A DNA stretch of 64,000 nt from the NCBI RefSeq assembly GCF_008843165.1, contig NZ_CP044427.1:496001-560000 (forward strand). The letters run 5' to 3'. The DNA is from Ornithinimicrobium pratense. Lineage in GTDB: Bacteria > Actinomycetota > Actinomycetes > Actinomycetales > Dermatophilaceae. Position 1 is the first letter of the stretch. The number at the start of each line of letters is the position of its first letter. The translations under genes were made by a program, and so were the position numbers. A model generated the notes under the pieces. It ran no database searches and was not told where the DNA came from. It saw only the letters and a program-made list of their open reading frames with translations. Below are positions 46,568 through 57,772 of the stretch, in pieces.

Positions 46568-47008
46568 ATGACGACGCTCAGCACCTCTTTGCTCGACCCC
46601 ACGGTCCGCCCGCAGGTGGTCGACGCCCTGGTCCAGCTGGCCGAGACCGAGGTCTCGGGCAAGAAGGGGATCAGCGGCACCATGCTGAAGACCGCGCTGG
46701 CTGGTGCCCGCAAGGCGCCCGGCGGTGGGGTGGGTCGGCCCGCCAACGCCCTGCTGCCCGGGGTCGCCCGGGCGCTGGACCCCCACTTCGAGGCCAAAGG
46801 GTCCCAGCCGTTCGGGGCCTACCTGGCCGACCCCGCCCGCTCCTCCCAGGTCGCCGACGAGCTGCTCGCCGTCGCCGACGCCCGGGCCAGGTCGGTGGAG
46901 GGCAACCCGTTGGGCAAGCTCTATGCCAGCTTCCGGGGGCGGGCCAAGGAGCACGTGGTGGCGGCCCTACCGGGCTTGGGCGCGACCCTGGAGCGCTTCG
47001 TCCGCTGA
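46568..47008 (+). CDS. DUF6918-like small protein
   Basis: 146 residues. The ATG is 6 nt behind CATGCT (46556-46561). The pattern LLDPTVRPQVVDALVQLAETEV, GISGTMLKTAL, RPANALLPGVARALDPHFEAKG and a C-terminal VVAALPGLGATLERFVR resembles a small actinobacterial family of unknown function that I recall as DUF6918; the family name is from memory. Helical, soluble, no signal peptide. It sits between mfd and the lipoprotein gene. Confidence 0.6.
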   Translation: MTTLSTSLLDPTVRPQVVDALVQLAETEVSGKKGISGTMLKTALAGARKAPGGGVGRPANALLPGVARALDPHFEAKGSQPFGAYLADPARSSQVADELLAVADARARSVEGNPLGKLYASFRGRAKEHVVAALPGLGATLERFVR

Positions 47009-47036
47009 CGACGGCGCGTGCGATGATGGCCCCGTG

Positions 47037-47557
47037 ATGAGCCATGTGAAGCGTTCGACGCGCCCGGCAGCGCTGGTCATCGCGGCCTCGCTGGCCCTCA
47101 GCGCGTGCAGCGGCCCCGGGATGCGCGAGGGTGCGGTCATCAACGGCACCTCCTACTCGATGCAGGAGGTGCAGCAGGCCGTCGCCCAGGTCGACAGCGT
47201 CGCCGCCAACCCGGTCGACGTCTCGCAGATCGTCTACGAGGCGGCCGTCGTGCACCTCATCGACGACGCCTTCCACGGCTCGCCCTACACCGTCTCCGAC
47301 GCCGAGCTGACTAGCACGATGCGCGGGGCCGGCCTGGAGGGTGAGCCCAACGAGCTGGCCCTGGACTCGGCCCGGTTCCGCCACTACGCCTCGATCCTGC
47401 AGGCCCCAGGCGTCCAGGAGGACCCGTCGATGGCTCCGGTCCTGGCGCAGCTGGGTGCCGTGACCCAGGAGGACATCCTGAGCCTCGACGTCGAAGTCAA
47501 CCCCCGCTTCGGCACGTGGAGCCCCGAGGAGGGCGGCGTCGTCGCCGAGGTGCCCGC

Positions 47558-47585
<28 letters not shown>
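47037..47585 (+). CDS. lipoprotein, SurA-N-terminal-like
   Basis: 182 residues from the ATG at 47037, nine bases behind GATGAT. Lipoprotein signal with lipobox LSAC, then a motif EGAVINGTSYSMQEVQQAV reminiscent of SurA/parvulin N-terminal segments, but no prolyl-isomerase domain. A lipoprotein in the mfd-mazG-eno neighbourhood is common in actinobacteria. Probably an envelope chaperone-like protein; unproven. The end overlaps mazG by 28 bases. Confidence 0.65.
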
Positions 47586-49928
<2,343 letters not shown>

Positions 49929-50042
49929 GGCTCTTCGCGCCTCAGGCCCGGCGCGCCGCCCGGCGTTGCGACCACGCCCGGGCGGCCGCGCGGCATACCC
50001 TGGCATCTAGCCGTCCGTCGCACCCATCGCCCCAGGAGCCCC

Positions 50043-50546
50043 ATGAGCACCCGCCCACCCCGGCGGCCCACCGCCCGGCCCGGGCAGCCGATGCCGACCC
50101 GGGCGGCGGCCAGCCGGCCGGTCGGCGTCTCGGGACGAACCCCGGTGCACGTGCGGCGACTCATCACGCTGGCGGTACTCCTGGTACTCATGGGGGTGGT
50201 GGTGACCCCCACCCTGTCCGGCTACCTGCAGCAGCGGGCCGACATCACCGCGACCGAGCAGCAGATCGAGGCGGAGAAGAAGGAGATCGCGGCGCTGGAG
50301 GCCGAGCTGCAGACGTGGTCGGACCCTGCCCACGTCGAGCAGCAGGCCCGGGAGCGGCTGCGCTACGTCAAGGAGGGTGAGACCGTCTTCGCGGTGATCG
50401 ACGACACCGGCACCGACTACAGCGAGGCTCTGCCGGGGATGGCCCCGGTGAGCGAGGAGACCATCGAGCAGAGCCCGTGGTACGGCCAGGTGTGGGAGTC
50501 GGTGCGCATCGCGAACGAGGGCCTGCCGGAGACGACTACCCCATGA
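50043..50546 (+). CDS. FtsB/DivIC family septum formation protein
   Basis: 167 residues. A 40-residue basic, proline-rich cytoplasmic leader precedes one transmembrane helix (LITLAVLLVLMGVVVTP) and an extracytoplasmic coiled coil (ITATEQQIEAEKKEIAALEA), then the DivIC signature QQARERLRYVKEGETVFAVID. Acts with FtsL/FtsQ in the divisome. AGGAG is 8 nt upstream. It overlaps the DUF501 gene by ATGA, the order conserved after eno in actinobacteria. Confidence 0.88.
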   Translation: MSTRPPRRPTARPGQPMPTRAAASRPVGVSGRTPVHVRRLITLAVLLVLMGVVVTPTLSGYLQQRADITATEQQIEAEKKEIAALEAELQTWSDPAHVEQQARERLRYVKEGETVFAVIDDTGTDYSEALPGMAPVSEETIEQSPWYGQVWESVRIANEGLPETTTP

Positions 50547-51061
50547 GCGCGCCGGACCGCACCACGCTGAACCAGCCACCCACCGCGGAGGACCTGGCCG
50601 CAATTGCCCACCAGCTGGGCCGCCCGGCCCGGGGTGTGGTCTCCGTCACGCACCGGTGCCCCTGCGGCTGCCCCACCGTGGTCCGCACCGAGCCACGGCT
50701 CCCTGACGGCACCCCCTTCCCCACCTCCTTCTACGCCACCTGCCCCCGGCTGACCGGGGCGATCTCCACCCTGGAGGGCGAGGGGCTGATGAAGGAGATG
50801 ACGCAGCGGCTGGCCGACGACGCCGAGCTGCGCTGGGCCTACACGCTGGCGCACGAGGACTACCTGCGCCGACGCGAGCAGCTGGCGGACGTGCCCGAGA
50901 TCGCGGGCATCAGCGCCGGTGGCATGCCCAACCGGGTCAAGTGCCTGCACGTGCTGGTCGCGCACGCGCTCGCGGCCGGCCCGGGGGTCAACCCCCTCGG
51001 CGACGAGGCCCTCGCCGCGCTGCCGGACTGGTGGGCCGACGGCTGCTGCGGCGCACCGTGA
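50543..51061 (+). CDS. DUF501 family protein
   Basis: 172 residues from the ATG at 50543 (ATGA overlap). The DUF501 pattern includes a Cys cluster in THRCPCGCPTVVRTEPRL, then GTPFPTSFYATCPRL, SAGGMPNRVKCLHVLVAHALA and a C-terminal DGCC. The conserved cysteines suggest metal binding. Function unknown, but the ftsB-like/DUF501/ppx trio is nearly universal in actinobacteria. Confidence 0.88.
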   Translation: MSAPDRTTLNQPPTAEDLAAIAHQLGRPARGVVSVTHRCPCGCPTVVRTEPRLPDGTPFPTSFYATCPRLTGAISTLEGEGLMKEMTQRLADDAELRWAYTLAHEDYLRRREQLADVPEIAGISAGGMPNRVKCLHVLVAHALAAGPGVNPLGDEALAALPDWWADGCCGAP

Positions 51062-51999
51062 CCCGGGTCGGCGCCGTCGACTGCGGCACCAACTCCATCC
51101 GCCTGCTCATCGCGGACGTCCGGGGTGACGGGACCCTCACCGAGGTCACCCGGCAGATGCAGATCGTCCGGCTGGGGGAGGGGATCGACGACACGGGGGC
51201 CATCTCACCGGCTGCCATGCAGCGCACCCTCGCCGCGGCGGCGGAGTTTTCCGAGCAGTGCCGCCAGGAGAGCTGTCGCGTGGTCCGGTTCGTGGCGACC
51301 TCGGCCTCCCGGGACGCCTCGAACGCCGCAGACTTCGTCGCCGGGGTGCGCTCGGCCTTCGGCTCCTTCGACGTGCGGCCCGAGGTGATCAACGGCCAGG
51401 AGGAGGCGCAGCTGTCGTTCGCCGGGGCGACCGCCGGCCTGACGGGCGCCCAGGAGCCCTACCTGGTGGTCGACATCGGGGGCGGGTCCACCGAGTTCGT
51501 GCTCGGCGACTCCGCGGGTGGGGTAGGGGCCGCCAAGTCGGTCGACATCGGCTGCGTGCGGATGACCGAGCGACATCTGCACGACGACCCGCCGACCGAG
51601 GACCAGGTGTGGGCCGCGCTGACCGACATCGTGCGGGCGGTCGAGGACGTCGCTGGCGACGTCGACCTCTCTGGCGTCGGGACGCTCATCGGGCTGGCCG
51701 GGTCGGTGACCACGGTGACCGCCCACGCGTTGGGGCTACCGGACTACGATCGCGAGCGGATCCACGGAGCGCAACTGCCCGTCGAGGCGGTGATTGAGGC
51801 CTGCACCGACCTGCTCCTGTCCGAACTCTCGGTCCGTAGGGCGCTGCCCTTCATGCACGCCGGGCGGGTCGACGTCATCGGCGCCGGAGCCCTCATCTGG
51901 CGGACCGTGGTCCAGCGGGTCGCGCACGACTCCAGGCTGCGCACCGTGCGCACCTCCGAGACCGACATCCTTGACGGCATCGCGCTCTCCCTGGGCTGA
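51058..51999 (+). CDS. ppx: exopolyphosphatase / guanosine pentaphosphatase (Ppx/GppA)
   Basis: 313 residues from the GTG at 51058, overlapping the DUF501 stop (GTGA). The ASKHA phosphatase fold shows VDCGTNSIRLLIADV (phosphate-1), FVATSASRDASN, INGQEEAQLSF, VVDIGGGSTEFVLG (phosphate-2) and GLAGSVTTVTA. It has only the two N-terminal domains, like mycobacterial Ppx1/Ppx2, so it is either a polyphosphatase or a pppGpp hydrolase; sequence alone does not decide. Confidence 0.9.
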   Translation: MTRVGAVDCGTNSIRLLIADVRGDGTLTEVTRQMQIVRLGEGIDDTGAISPAAMQRTLAAAAEFSEQCRQESCRVVRFVATSASRDASNAADFVAGVRSAFGSFDVRPEVINGQEEAQLSFAGATAGLTGAQEPYLVVDIGGGSTEFVLGDSAGGVGAAKSVDIGCVRMTERHLHDDPPTEDQVWAALTDIVRAVEDVAGDVDLSGVGTLIGLAGSVTTVTAHALGLPDYDRERIHGAQLPVEAVIEACTDLLLSELSVRRALPFMHAGRVDVIGAGALIWRTVVQRVAHDSRLRTVRTSETDILDGIALSLG

Positions 52000-52162
52000 C
52001 TGAGAGGGCCACAGCAGCAGTCGCGAAGAAGCTCTCGCGCCGGATGTATCAGGACGGCGCCCGCCGACTCTTTCCCTGCATCACGGCCGCTCGGGCCGGC
52101 GACGAGGGAAGGACAGCAGATGTCGACCGGAGGCAGGGCAAGCCTGACCGGTCCACCGACCC

Positions 52163-52206
52163 AGCACTCCTGGGCACCCGGCCGTGACCCGGGTGCCCAG
52201 GGTGCT
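52163..52206. terminator. long hairpin, probable terminator downstream of ppx
   Basis: CTGGGCACCCGG (52170-52181) pairs perfectly with CCGGGTGCCCAG (52189-52200) around a 7-nt loop. With one bulged T the outer AGCAC/GTGCT bases extend the stem to about 18 bp. There is no U-run. Lying 163 bases after ppx, it could end that operon or insulate the next. Confidence 0.6.
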
Positions 52207-52393
52207 GTGCATGACCGCGAGGACGAGACCGCCTGCGCAGGCAGGGTTGACGCCCGTTCAACCAGCTCCGGCAGCGGGGCTGCTCGGCTGCGCGACCGAC
52301 ACCGGTCCCGCAGCAGAGTTCCTTCGGACCTCGCGTCGTCACGAGCCCGCTCAACGACGGGATCGTGGCGCGGGTGGGGGCGCTGCCGCCCGC

Positions 52394-52423
52394 GTCCGGG
52401 GACGTGCAGGGACGTCCCCGGAC
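52394..52423. promoter_or_regulatory. 12-bp perfect inverted repeat upstream of the S8-sigma-CHAT operon
   Basis: GTCCGGGGACGT (52394-52405) and ACGTCCCCGGAC (52412-52423) are separated by GCAGGG. GGACGT occurs three times in and next to the element. It ends 34 bases before the -35 box of the S8 gene, where an activator or upstream repressor would bind. It might instead fold as a hairpin. Confidence 0.5.
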
Positions 52424-52457
52424 GTGGCGGTGGTGTCGTGAGTTTCTGGCTGCTGCC

Positions 52458-52487
52458 CTGACAACGGCCGTCCCCAGCCACTAGCAT
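52458..52487 (+). promoter_or_regulatory. vegetative-type promoter of the S8-sigma-CHAT operon
   Basis: CTGACA (52458-52463) and TAGCAT (52482-52487) are 18 bases apart, close to the consensus for the main sigma factor. Transcription would start near 52494, giving a leader of about 40 nt with AGAGG before the ATG at 52534. It does not resemble the SigE-type promoters at 11067 and 15094. Confidence 0.6.
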
Positions 52488-52533
52488 GACGGCGAGTCAT
52501 CGCGGTGGATCCCTTCCGTACAGAGGTGCTCAC

Positions 52534-54072
52534 ATGACCGACCCAGCGACGACGAGGTCGCCCCGTTCCCCGAAGGTGCCGCCCGCCTTCCACGTCCCCG
52601 CCACTGCCGCCCAGCGGTGGGACCTGCGCTCGCTGCCCCCGGGGCCGGGCCACGACGGCACCGTCTACGTGGCCGACCGGCTGCTCCTCGCCGGAGCGCG
52701 CGAGGACCGCTCCAGGCGCGCCTCTGAGTTGCGTTCCCTCGCCCGCGACTCCGCGGTGGAGGTCAACATCACCCCGCTCGGCTCTGCCCGCCAGAGCAGG
52801 GCGGTCGCGCGGGGCGGGGAGCTCGCCGAACGCGTGCCCCCGCAGAGCGTGGTCCAGATCCACCCCTCCGGCCCCGGGACCCCCGACGCGTGGGAGCTGC
52901 TGACCAGGGCACAGGAGGCCGGGCTGGCCGTGGCACCGCAGCTCTCGCTCGACCACGTCCTGATGGCCGCCGGCTACGCCTCCGGGGTCGGCTACGTCTC
53001 TGGCGTGGGCTACGTGTCGGGTGTCGGGTACGTGTCCGGGGTCGGCTACGTCTCCGGGGTGGGCGGCGCCGGCCCGGGTGCTCCCGCGGGGAAGATCCCG
53101 GTCTCGTGGCCGGGGGAACGGCCCCGGGGCAAGCAGGGACGGTGGTCGCCGGTCGTGGCGGTCCTGGACACCGGGCTCGGGATGCACCCGTGGTTCGCGG
53201 ACAATGTGACCCGAGACCCGAAGATCGACGGCCGGCCGATCGGGCTGCGGTTCGCGCCGGAGCAGGACCCCGAGGTGCACGGCATCACCCTGGACCCCGT
53301 CAACGGGCTCCTGGACCCGATGGCCGGCCACGGGACCTTCGTCGCCGGGATCGTGCGGGCGGCCTGCCCCGAGGCCCACCTCGTCGCGGTGCCCGTCATG
53401 CACGGCGACGGCTCCTGCCACGAGGCTGACCTCATCGCGGCGCTCACCGACCTGCACACCCGGCACCTGCAGAGCCTGGCTGGTGAGATCGACGACCCGC
53501 CGCTGGACATCGTCAACCTCTCGCTGGGCTACTACCACGAGACTCCGAACACCGTCACGGACGAGACCGGGCTGATGGCCGCCCTCTCGGCCCTCTCGGC
53601 CTCCGGGGTGACGGTGGTGGCCAGTGCCGGCAATGGTGCCTCGGACGTACCGTTCTGGCCGGCCGCGGCTGGCTCCCGCGGCGTGGTGGGTCACGGCGGG
53701 GCGCCCCTGGTCAGTGTGGGTTCGACGAACGCCGGCCGAGGCAAGGTCTCGCACTTTTCCAACACGGGGGGCTGGGTGCGGACCTACCGTCCCGGCGCGG
53801 GAGTGGTCAGCACCATGCCCATCACCCTGGACGGTGCCGGGCAGGCCTCGCAGTCCGGGAACGGCTCGGCCCACCCCCGGCGGGGCACGCCCGACCTGGA
53901 CGACTTCAGCAGCGGGTTCGGCCTGTGGAGCGGCACCTCCTTCTCCGCCCCGGGCCTGGTCGGTGAACTGGCGAGCGCACTCGCCGCGCGGCAGCGACCG
54001 AAGGATCCCCAGGACCGGATCGCGCTCGCCTGTGAGGCCGCCGACCAGCTGTGCGCGGAGGGTGTGCCGTGA
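52534..54072 (+). CDS. S8 (subtilisin-like) serine protease with GY(V/A)SGV repeat
   Basis: 512 residues. The ATG at 52534 follows AGAGG; an ATG at 52486 lies on the -10 box. There is no signal peptide, so the enzyme is probably cytoplasmic. An N-terminal domain (about 1-145) is followed by five six-residue GY(V/A)SGV repeats (147-176), a Pro/Gly linker, then the S8 domain: Asp212 (VLDTGLGMH), His266 (GHGTFVAG), oxyanion Asn367 (SAGNG), Ser469 (GTSFSAP). All catalytic residues are present. It is coupled by GTGA overlap to a sigma factor gene and through it to a CHAT protease, suggesting a two-protease signalling or self-cleavage system. Confidence 0.88.
   Translation: MTDPATTRSPRSPKVPPAFHVPATAAQRWDLRSLPPGPGHDGTVYVADRLLLAGAREDRSRRASELRSLARDSAVEVNITPLGSARQSRAVARGGELAERVPPQSVVQIHPSGPGTPDAWELLTRAQEAGLAVAPQLSLDHVLMAAGYASGVGYVSGVGYVSGVGYVSGVGYVSGVGGAGPGAPAGKIPVSWPGERPRGKQGRWSPVVAVLDTGLGMHPWFADNVTRDPKIDGRPIGLRFAPEQDPEVHGITLDPVNGLLDPMAGHGTFVAGIVRAACPEAHLVAVPVMHGDGSCHEADLIAALTDLHTRHLQSLAGEIDDPPLDIVNLSLGYYHETPNTVTDETGLMAALSALSASGVTVVASAGNGASDVPFWPAAAGSRGVVGHGGAPLVSVGSTNAGRGKVSHFSNTGGWVRTYRPGAGVVSTMPITLDGAGQASQSGNGSAHPRRGTPDLDDFSSGFGLWSGTSFSAPGLVGELASALAARQRPKDPQDRIALACEAADQLCAEGVP
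52972..53061 (+). repeat. 18-bp repeat x5 encoding GY(V/A)SGV in the S8 protease
   Basis: Five in-frame 18-bp units encode Gly-Tyr-(Ala/Val)-Ser-Gly-Val at residues 147-176. The units differ mainly at synonymous third positions (Ser as TCC, TCT, TCG; Gly as GGG, GGC, GGT), so the protein repeat appears kept by selection, not by recent slippage. Confidence 0.85.
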
Positions 54073-54698
54073 CCGCTGAGAGCGAGGTCCTGCCCCTGGC
54101 CGTTCGTGCCGCCCAGGCCTTCGAGGCCTACCGCGACGGGGACTTCGGTCCACTGCCCACCGTCGTGGAGGAGCTCACCCCGATGTTGTGGCACGTGGCG
54201 CGCGCCCAAGGCCTGGGCGTCCATGCCGCCGAGGACGTCGTGCAACAGACCTGGCTGCGCCTGCTGGAGAGCGCCGAGCGTATCCAGGACCCCCGGGCGG
54301 TGCTGAAGTGGCTGCTCACCACCACCCGTCGCGAGGCGTGGCGGGTCAGCCGCGCGGGCCAGCGTGAGGCCACTCACGCCGAGGTCGGCGAGCTGCTCGA
54401 TGCAGACATCGCATACCCGGCCTCCGGGGAGCGGGCCGACCCGGTCGGCGACCATGTCGTCACCAGCCACGAGCACCAGGTGCTGTGGCGCCATGTCGCC
54501 GCCCTGCCGGAACGGTGCCGCCACCTGCTGCGCGTCATCGCCTTCGCCGACCGGCCGGACTACGCCACCATCGCCGCCGCCCTGGGCATGCCGGTCGGCA
54601 GCATCGGACCCACCCGCGGCCGGTGCCTGGCGAGCCTGCGCGCGGCCCTCACCCGTGAACCCTCCTACCCGACGGGGCACCAACATGACGCACTCTGA
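54069..54698 (+). CDS. sigma-70 family RNA polymerase sigma factor of the S8-CHAT operon
   Basis: 209 residues from the GTG at 54069 (GTGA overlap with the protease). Region 2: LTPMLWHVARAQGLGVHAAE, then DVVQQTWLRLLESAERI and WLLTTTRREAWRVSR. Region 4: ALPERCRHLLRVIAFADRPD, then TIAAALGMPVGSIGPTRGRC. It is only distantly similar to the two SigE-family genes at 11137 and 15174. No anti-sigma with a membrane anchor is present; the next gene overlaps it by 14 bases. It may direct its own operon or unknown targets. Confidence 0.85.
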   Translation: MTAESEVLPLAVRAAQAFEAYRDGDFGPLPTVVEELTPMLWHVARAQGLGVHAAEDVVQQTWLRLLESAERIQDPRAVLKWLLTTTRREAWRVSRAGQREATHAEVGELLDADIAYPASGERADPVGDHVVTSHEHQVLWRHVAALPERCRHLLRVIAFADRPDYATIAAALGMPVGSIGPTRGRCLASLRAALTREPSYPTGHQHDAL

Positions 54699-55188
54699 TG
54701 ACCTCGAGCGCCTCGCGACGGCCGAGCTCGACGCCACCGACGAGCAGATCCTGCGCGAGCTACGCGACCTGTGGAACGCGGTCGACCCGCCTCCGCCGCG
54801 ACTGACCGAACGCGTCCAGTTCGCGATGACGGTCGCCGCCCTGGAGGCCGAGGTGGCACGCATCGTGCAGCAGGGTGCCGACAGACCGGCGGCCGTGCGC
54901 TCGGACTACGAGCAGGTCAACACGGTCACCTTCGCCAGTGAGTCGGTGAGCGCGATGATCGACATCGAGCAGGACCGGGCGCACGGCCTGCGCGCCGTGC
55001 ACGGCTGGGTGAGCGAGACCGGCATCGAGGTGGAGCTGCGCGAGCGGCACCGGTGCCGCCGGCTCCTTGTCGACGCGACCGGCCGGTTCAGCTTCGAGCA
55101 GGTCGAGCCGGGCCTGGTGCACTTCGTCTTCCGACCCACCGACGAGCGGGGCGACCGCCCGGTCATCACCCCGGCCATCGAGTTGTAA
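54685..55188 (+). CDS. small protein with carboxypeptidase-regulatory-like beta domain
   Basis: 167 residues from the ATG at 54685, inside the end of the sigma gene. The acidic helical N-terminus (LERLATAELDATDEQILRE, LWNAVDPPPPRLTERVQFAM) looks like a cytoplasmic regulator. The C-terminal half (GWVSETGIEVELRERH, DATGRFSFEQVEPGLVHFVF) has the pattern of carboxypeptidase-regulatory-like (Ig-type) beta domains. No membrane segment or signal. It could be the anti-sigma or a sensor/substrate of the proteases; both are guesses. Confidence 0.6.
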   Translation: MTHSDDLERLATAELDATDEQILRELRDLWNAVDPPPPRLTERVQFAMTVAALEAEVARIVQQGADRPAAVRSDYEQVNTVTFASESVSAMIDIEQDRAHGLRAVHGWVSETGIEVELRERHRCRRLLVDATGRFSFEQVEPGLVHFVFRPTDERGDRPVITPAIEL

Positions 55189-55196
55189 GGAGCAGG

Positions 55197-57728
55197 GTGG
55201 TCGAGCCGAGCACCCGGGGCGAGCAGGTCTGGTCCGAGGCGCGGCGGCTCAACGACCTCGGGGACTTCAGGGCGGCCGCCCAGGCGCTCGACGACGCCAG
55301 GCGGGTCCTCTCCGAGGCACCTGCGGGCGACCTCGACGCGGCCCGGATGCTCGTCCGGGTCGACGTCACCGGCGCGCTCACCGCACTGGAGCTTGACGGG
55401 TATGCCGCGGCCTCCGACCTGCTCCGCGCGGCTCGCCTCCGGGCCGGGCAGATGGCGGCGCCGGACCTCGTCGCCCTCACCCACATCCAGCACGGGGTGG
55501 TCGAGGCCCGGTCCGGCAGCTGGGCCCGGGCCCGGGAGGAGCTGCTCGCCGCCATGGAGCTGCGGGACCACCTCGGGGCGGTCGAGCAGTGCTCGACCCT
55601 GATCACCCTCGGGCTGACCGAGCTCTCCCTGCGCCGGCTGACGGGGGCAACCAGCCACCTGGAGCAGGCCCGCGCCCTCGCGGCCGCCCACGACCTCGAC
55701 GCCCACCTGTTCAAGGCCACCCACAATCTCGGGTGCGTGCACTTCGTGGCCGGGGACGTGCCCCGGGCGCTGGCGCTCATGGCGGAGGCCGACGCCATGC
55801 CGGTGCAGGTCTCGCGCGACCGGGCCCACCTGGACCATGCCGAGGCGCTCCTGGACGCGGGTCTGGTGCAGGAGGCCGATGACCTGCTGCAGACCGCCCT
55901 CACCTCGGCGAAGACGCAGGGCCACCGCCTGGACGAGGGAGACATCCTGCTCGACCTGGCCCGGTGCGCGCTGCTGCGCGGGGAACGCGACACCGCTCGA
56001 CACGAGGCGCGCCGGGCGGTCGCCGCGTTCCGGTCCCGGCAGGCCAGCTCGCGGCGGGCCCTGGCCGAACTCTTCCTGGCGGGGCTGGACCTGGCCGACG
56101 GCGCCCCGGCCGAGCGGGCGCTCGCCGCAGCGGCGCTCTGGGAGGGGACCGACCCGCACACGGCCGAGCAGGTCGAGGCGGCCCTGCTGACGGCGGAGGC
56201 GGAGATCGCCCGGGACCGTCCCCAGGTCGCCCAGCGCAGGCTGGACCGGCTGGGGCCAGCGTCGTCCCTGCGCCTACCGGTCCAACTGCACGCGCACCAC
56301 CTGCGGGCCCTCGTCGCCGACCGAGTCGGTGACGACGAGGAGTTCGCCAAGGTGGCCCGGCAGGCCAGCGACGCCCTCGCCACCGCCCAAAGCTCGTTGC
56401 GCAGCCTGGAGCTGCGCGCCGCCGTCACCCAGCACGCCGCGCGCCTTGCCCAGCTCGACCTGGCCCGTGCGGTGCGCCACGGCTCCGCGGCCGCGTGCAT
56501 CGAGACGGTCGAGCGCTGGAGGGGTGCCTCGACCCGCGCGGAAGAGCTCACCCTGTCCGCCGACGACGAGACGGCGTCCCTGCTCCAGGAGCTGCGCTGG
56601 CTCGCGTCTGGGATGAGCACAGGTGCGCCGGAGAACCCTGCGGAGCGGGAGGCGAGGATGGCCGACCTGCAGCAGCGAATCACCGCCCGGGCGCGGCTGG
56701 GCCGGCGGGCGTCCGACGGTCCGGTACTCGCAGCCCTGACCTGCGATCAGCTCCTCGCGGCGCTGCCGGCGGGCACGGCATATCTGACCTTCGGCCAGAC
56801 CGGCGGGCGCATGTATGCCGCTGTGGCCAACGGCAGCGGCCAGCACCAGCTGCACGACGTGGGGCCCGAGCGGGAGATCGAGGACGCGGTGGCGACCGTG
56901 CGCCGCGACCTGCGCGGACAGGCCTTCGCTGGGCGGGCGCCCGGGCTGCAGACGACCCTCGCCGCCGCGCTGGAGGAGTCCGGTGCCCGTCTGGGACGCC
57001 TGCTGCTCGACCCGCTCGCCGACGTGGTGGGATCGTGCGACCGGCTCGTCATCGCGCCCAACCGGACCCTGCACGCGCTGGCGTGGGCGTGCCTGCCGCA
57101 GGTGGCGCGCCGGCCGGTGACCGTGACGCCCTCCGCCTCGCGCTGGGTGCGGCATCTCGGGGACGGCCCGGTCGCGCTGCGCCGGGTCAGCGCACATGCC
57201 GGGCCCGGCCTCCCGGAGGCCACCGGCGAGGTCGGCGCTGTGCGCCGAACCTGGGGGGCCGAGGCCGCGGCGACGACCGGCCCCGGACGGGCCACCACCC
57301 GGGACGTCGCACGGGCCCTGGCCGAGGACGACCTGGTCCACGTCGCCGCTCACGGCCAGCACGCCGGTGACAACCCGCTGTTCTCCTCCCTGCGGCTGCA
57401 CGACGGGCCGCTCTACGCTCACGACCTGGTCCCGACCGTCCACGCCCGGCACGTTGTCCTCTCCGCTTGCGACGTGGGACGGGCCCGGATCCGCAGCGGT
57501 GGCGAGGCGCTGGGGATGACCGCGGCCCTGCTCAGCCTTGGCGCCTGGTGCGTGGTCGCGGCCGTCGCGCCTCTCGCCGACACGGTGTCGGCCCAGGCGG
57601 CCACGCTCTACCACGAGCAGCTCGCGGCCGGGGCGGACGCCGCGGCCGCCCTGGCGGCCGCGGTCCGGGACACGCCGGGCGCGCAGGCACTGATGTGCTT
57701 CGGCAGCGACCTGCAGATCCGGCGGTGA
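55197..57728 (+). CDS. TPR-like / CHAT-domain (caspase-like) protease
   Basis: 843 residues from the GTG at 55197 (AAGGAG upstream). About residues 1-480 are helical repeats of TPR type ([60 protein letters not shown]). The C-terminal CHAT domain (about 560-843) has the caspase-type pair His719 in [17 protein letters not shown] and Cys758 in [13 protein letters not shown] proteases in other systems cut a specific partner when activated. Here plausible partners are the subtilisin, the sigma factor and the small beta-domain protein encoded just upstream. Confidence 0.88.
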   Translation: MVEPSTRGEQVWSEARRLNDLGDFRAAAQALDDARRVLSEAPAGDLDAARMLVRVDVTGALTALELDGYAAASDLLRAARLRAGQMAAPDLVALTHIQHGVVEARSGSWARAREELLAAMELRDHLGAVEQCSTLITLGLTELSLRRLTGATSHLEQARALAAAHDLDAHLFKATHNLGCVHFVAGDVPRALALMAEADAMPVQVSRDRAHLDHAEALLDAGLVQEADDLLQTALTSAKTQGHRLDEGDILLDLARCALLRGERDTARHEARRAVAAFRSRQASSRRALAELFLAGLDLADGAPAERALAAAALWEGTDPHTAEQVEAALLTAEAEIARDRPQVAQRRLDRLGPASSLRLPVQLHAHHLRALVADRVGDDEEFAKVARQASDALATAQSSLRSLELRAAVTQHAARLAQLDLARAVRHGSAAACIETVERWRGASTRAEELTLSADDETASLLQELRWLASGMSTGAPENPAEREARMADLQQRITARARLGRRASDGPVLAALTCDQLLAALPAGTAYLTFGQTGGRMYAAVANGSGQHQLHDVGPEREIEDAVATVRRDLRGQAFAGRAPGLQTTLAAALEESGARLGRLLLDPLADVVGSCDRLVIAPNRTLHALAWACLPQVARRPVTVTPSASRWVRHLGDGPVALRRVSAHAGPGLPEATGEVGAVRRTWGAEAAATTGPGRATTRDVARALAEDDLVHVAAHGQHAGDNPLFSSLRLHDGPLYAHDLVPTVHARHVVLSACDVGRARIRSGGEALGMTAALLSLGAWCVVAAVAPLADTVSAQAATLYHEQLAAGADAAAALAAAVRDTPGAQALMCFGSDLQIRR

Positions 57729-57772
57729 GGCCCGGCGGGCACAGTGCACCCTCTCTGGCCCAGACTGGGACG

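Larger units (their letters stand above)
52000..52457. other. non-coding stretch between ppx and the S8 protease operon
   Basis: No gene is credible here. An open frame from 52120 to 52461 has an irregular, Arg/Ser-rich translation and would run into the promoter. The region contains a very strong hairpin at 52163-52206 and a second inverted repeat at 52394-52423, each described separately. Confidence 0.5.

Noticed and set aside
52120..52461. 113-codon frame upstream of the S8 protease
   Set aside because: Arg/Ser-rich irregular translation, crosses a strong hairpin and an inverted repeat, and ends inside the promoter.
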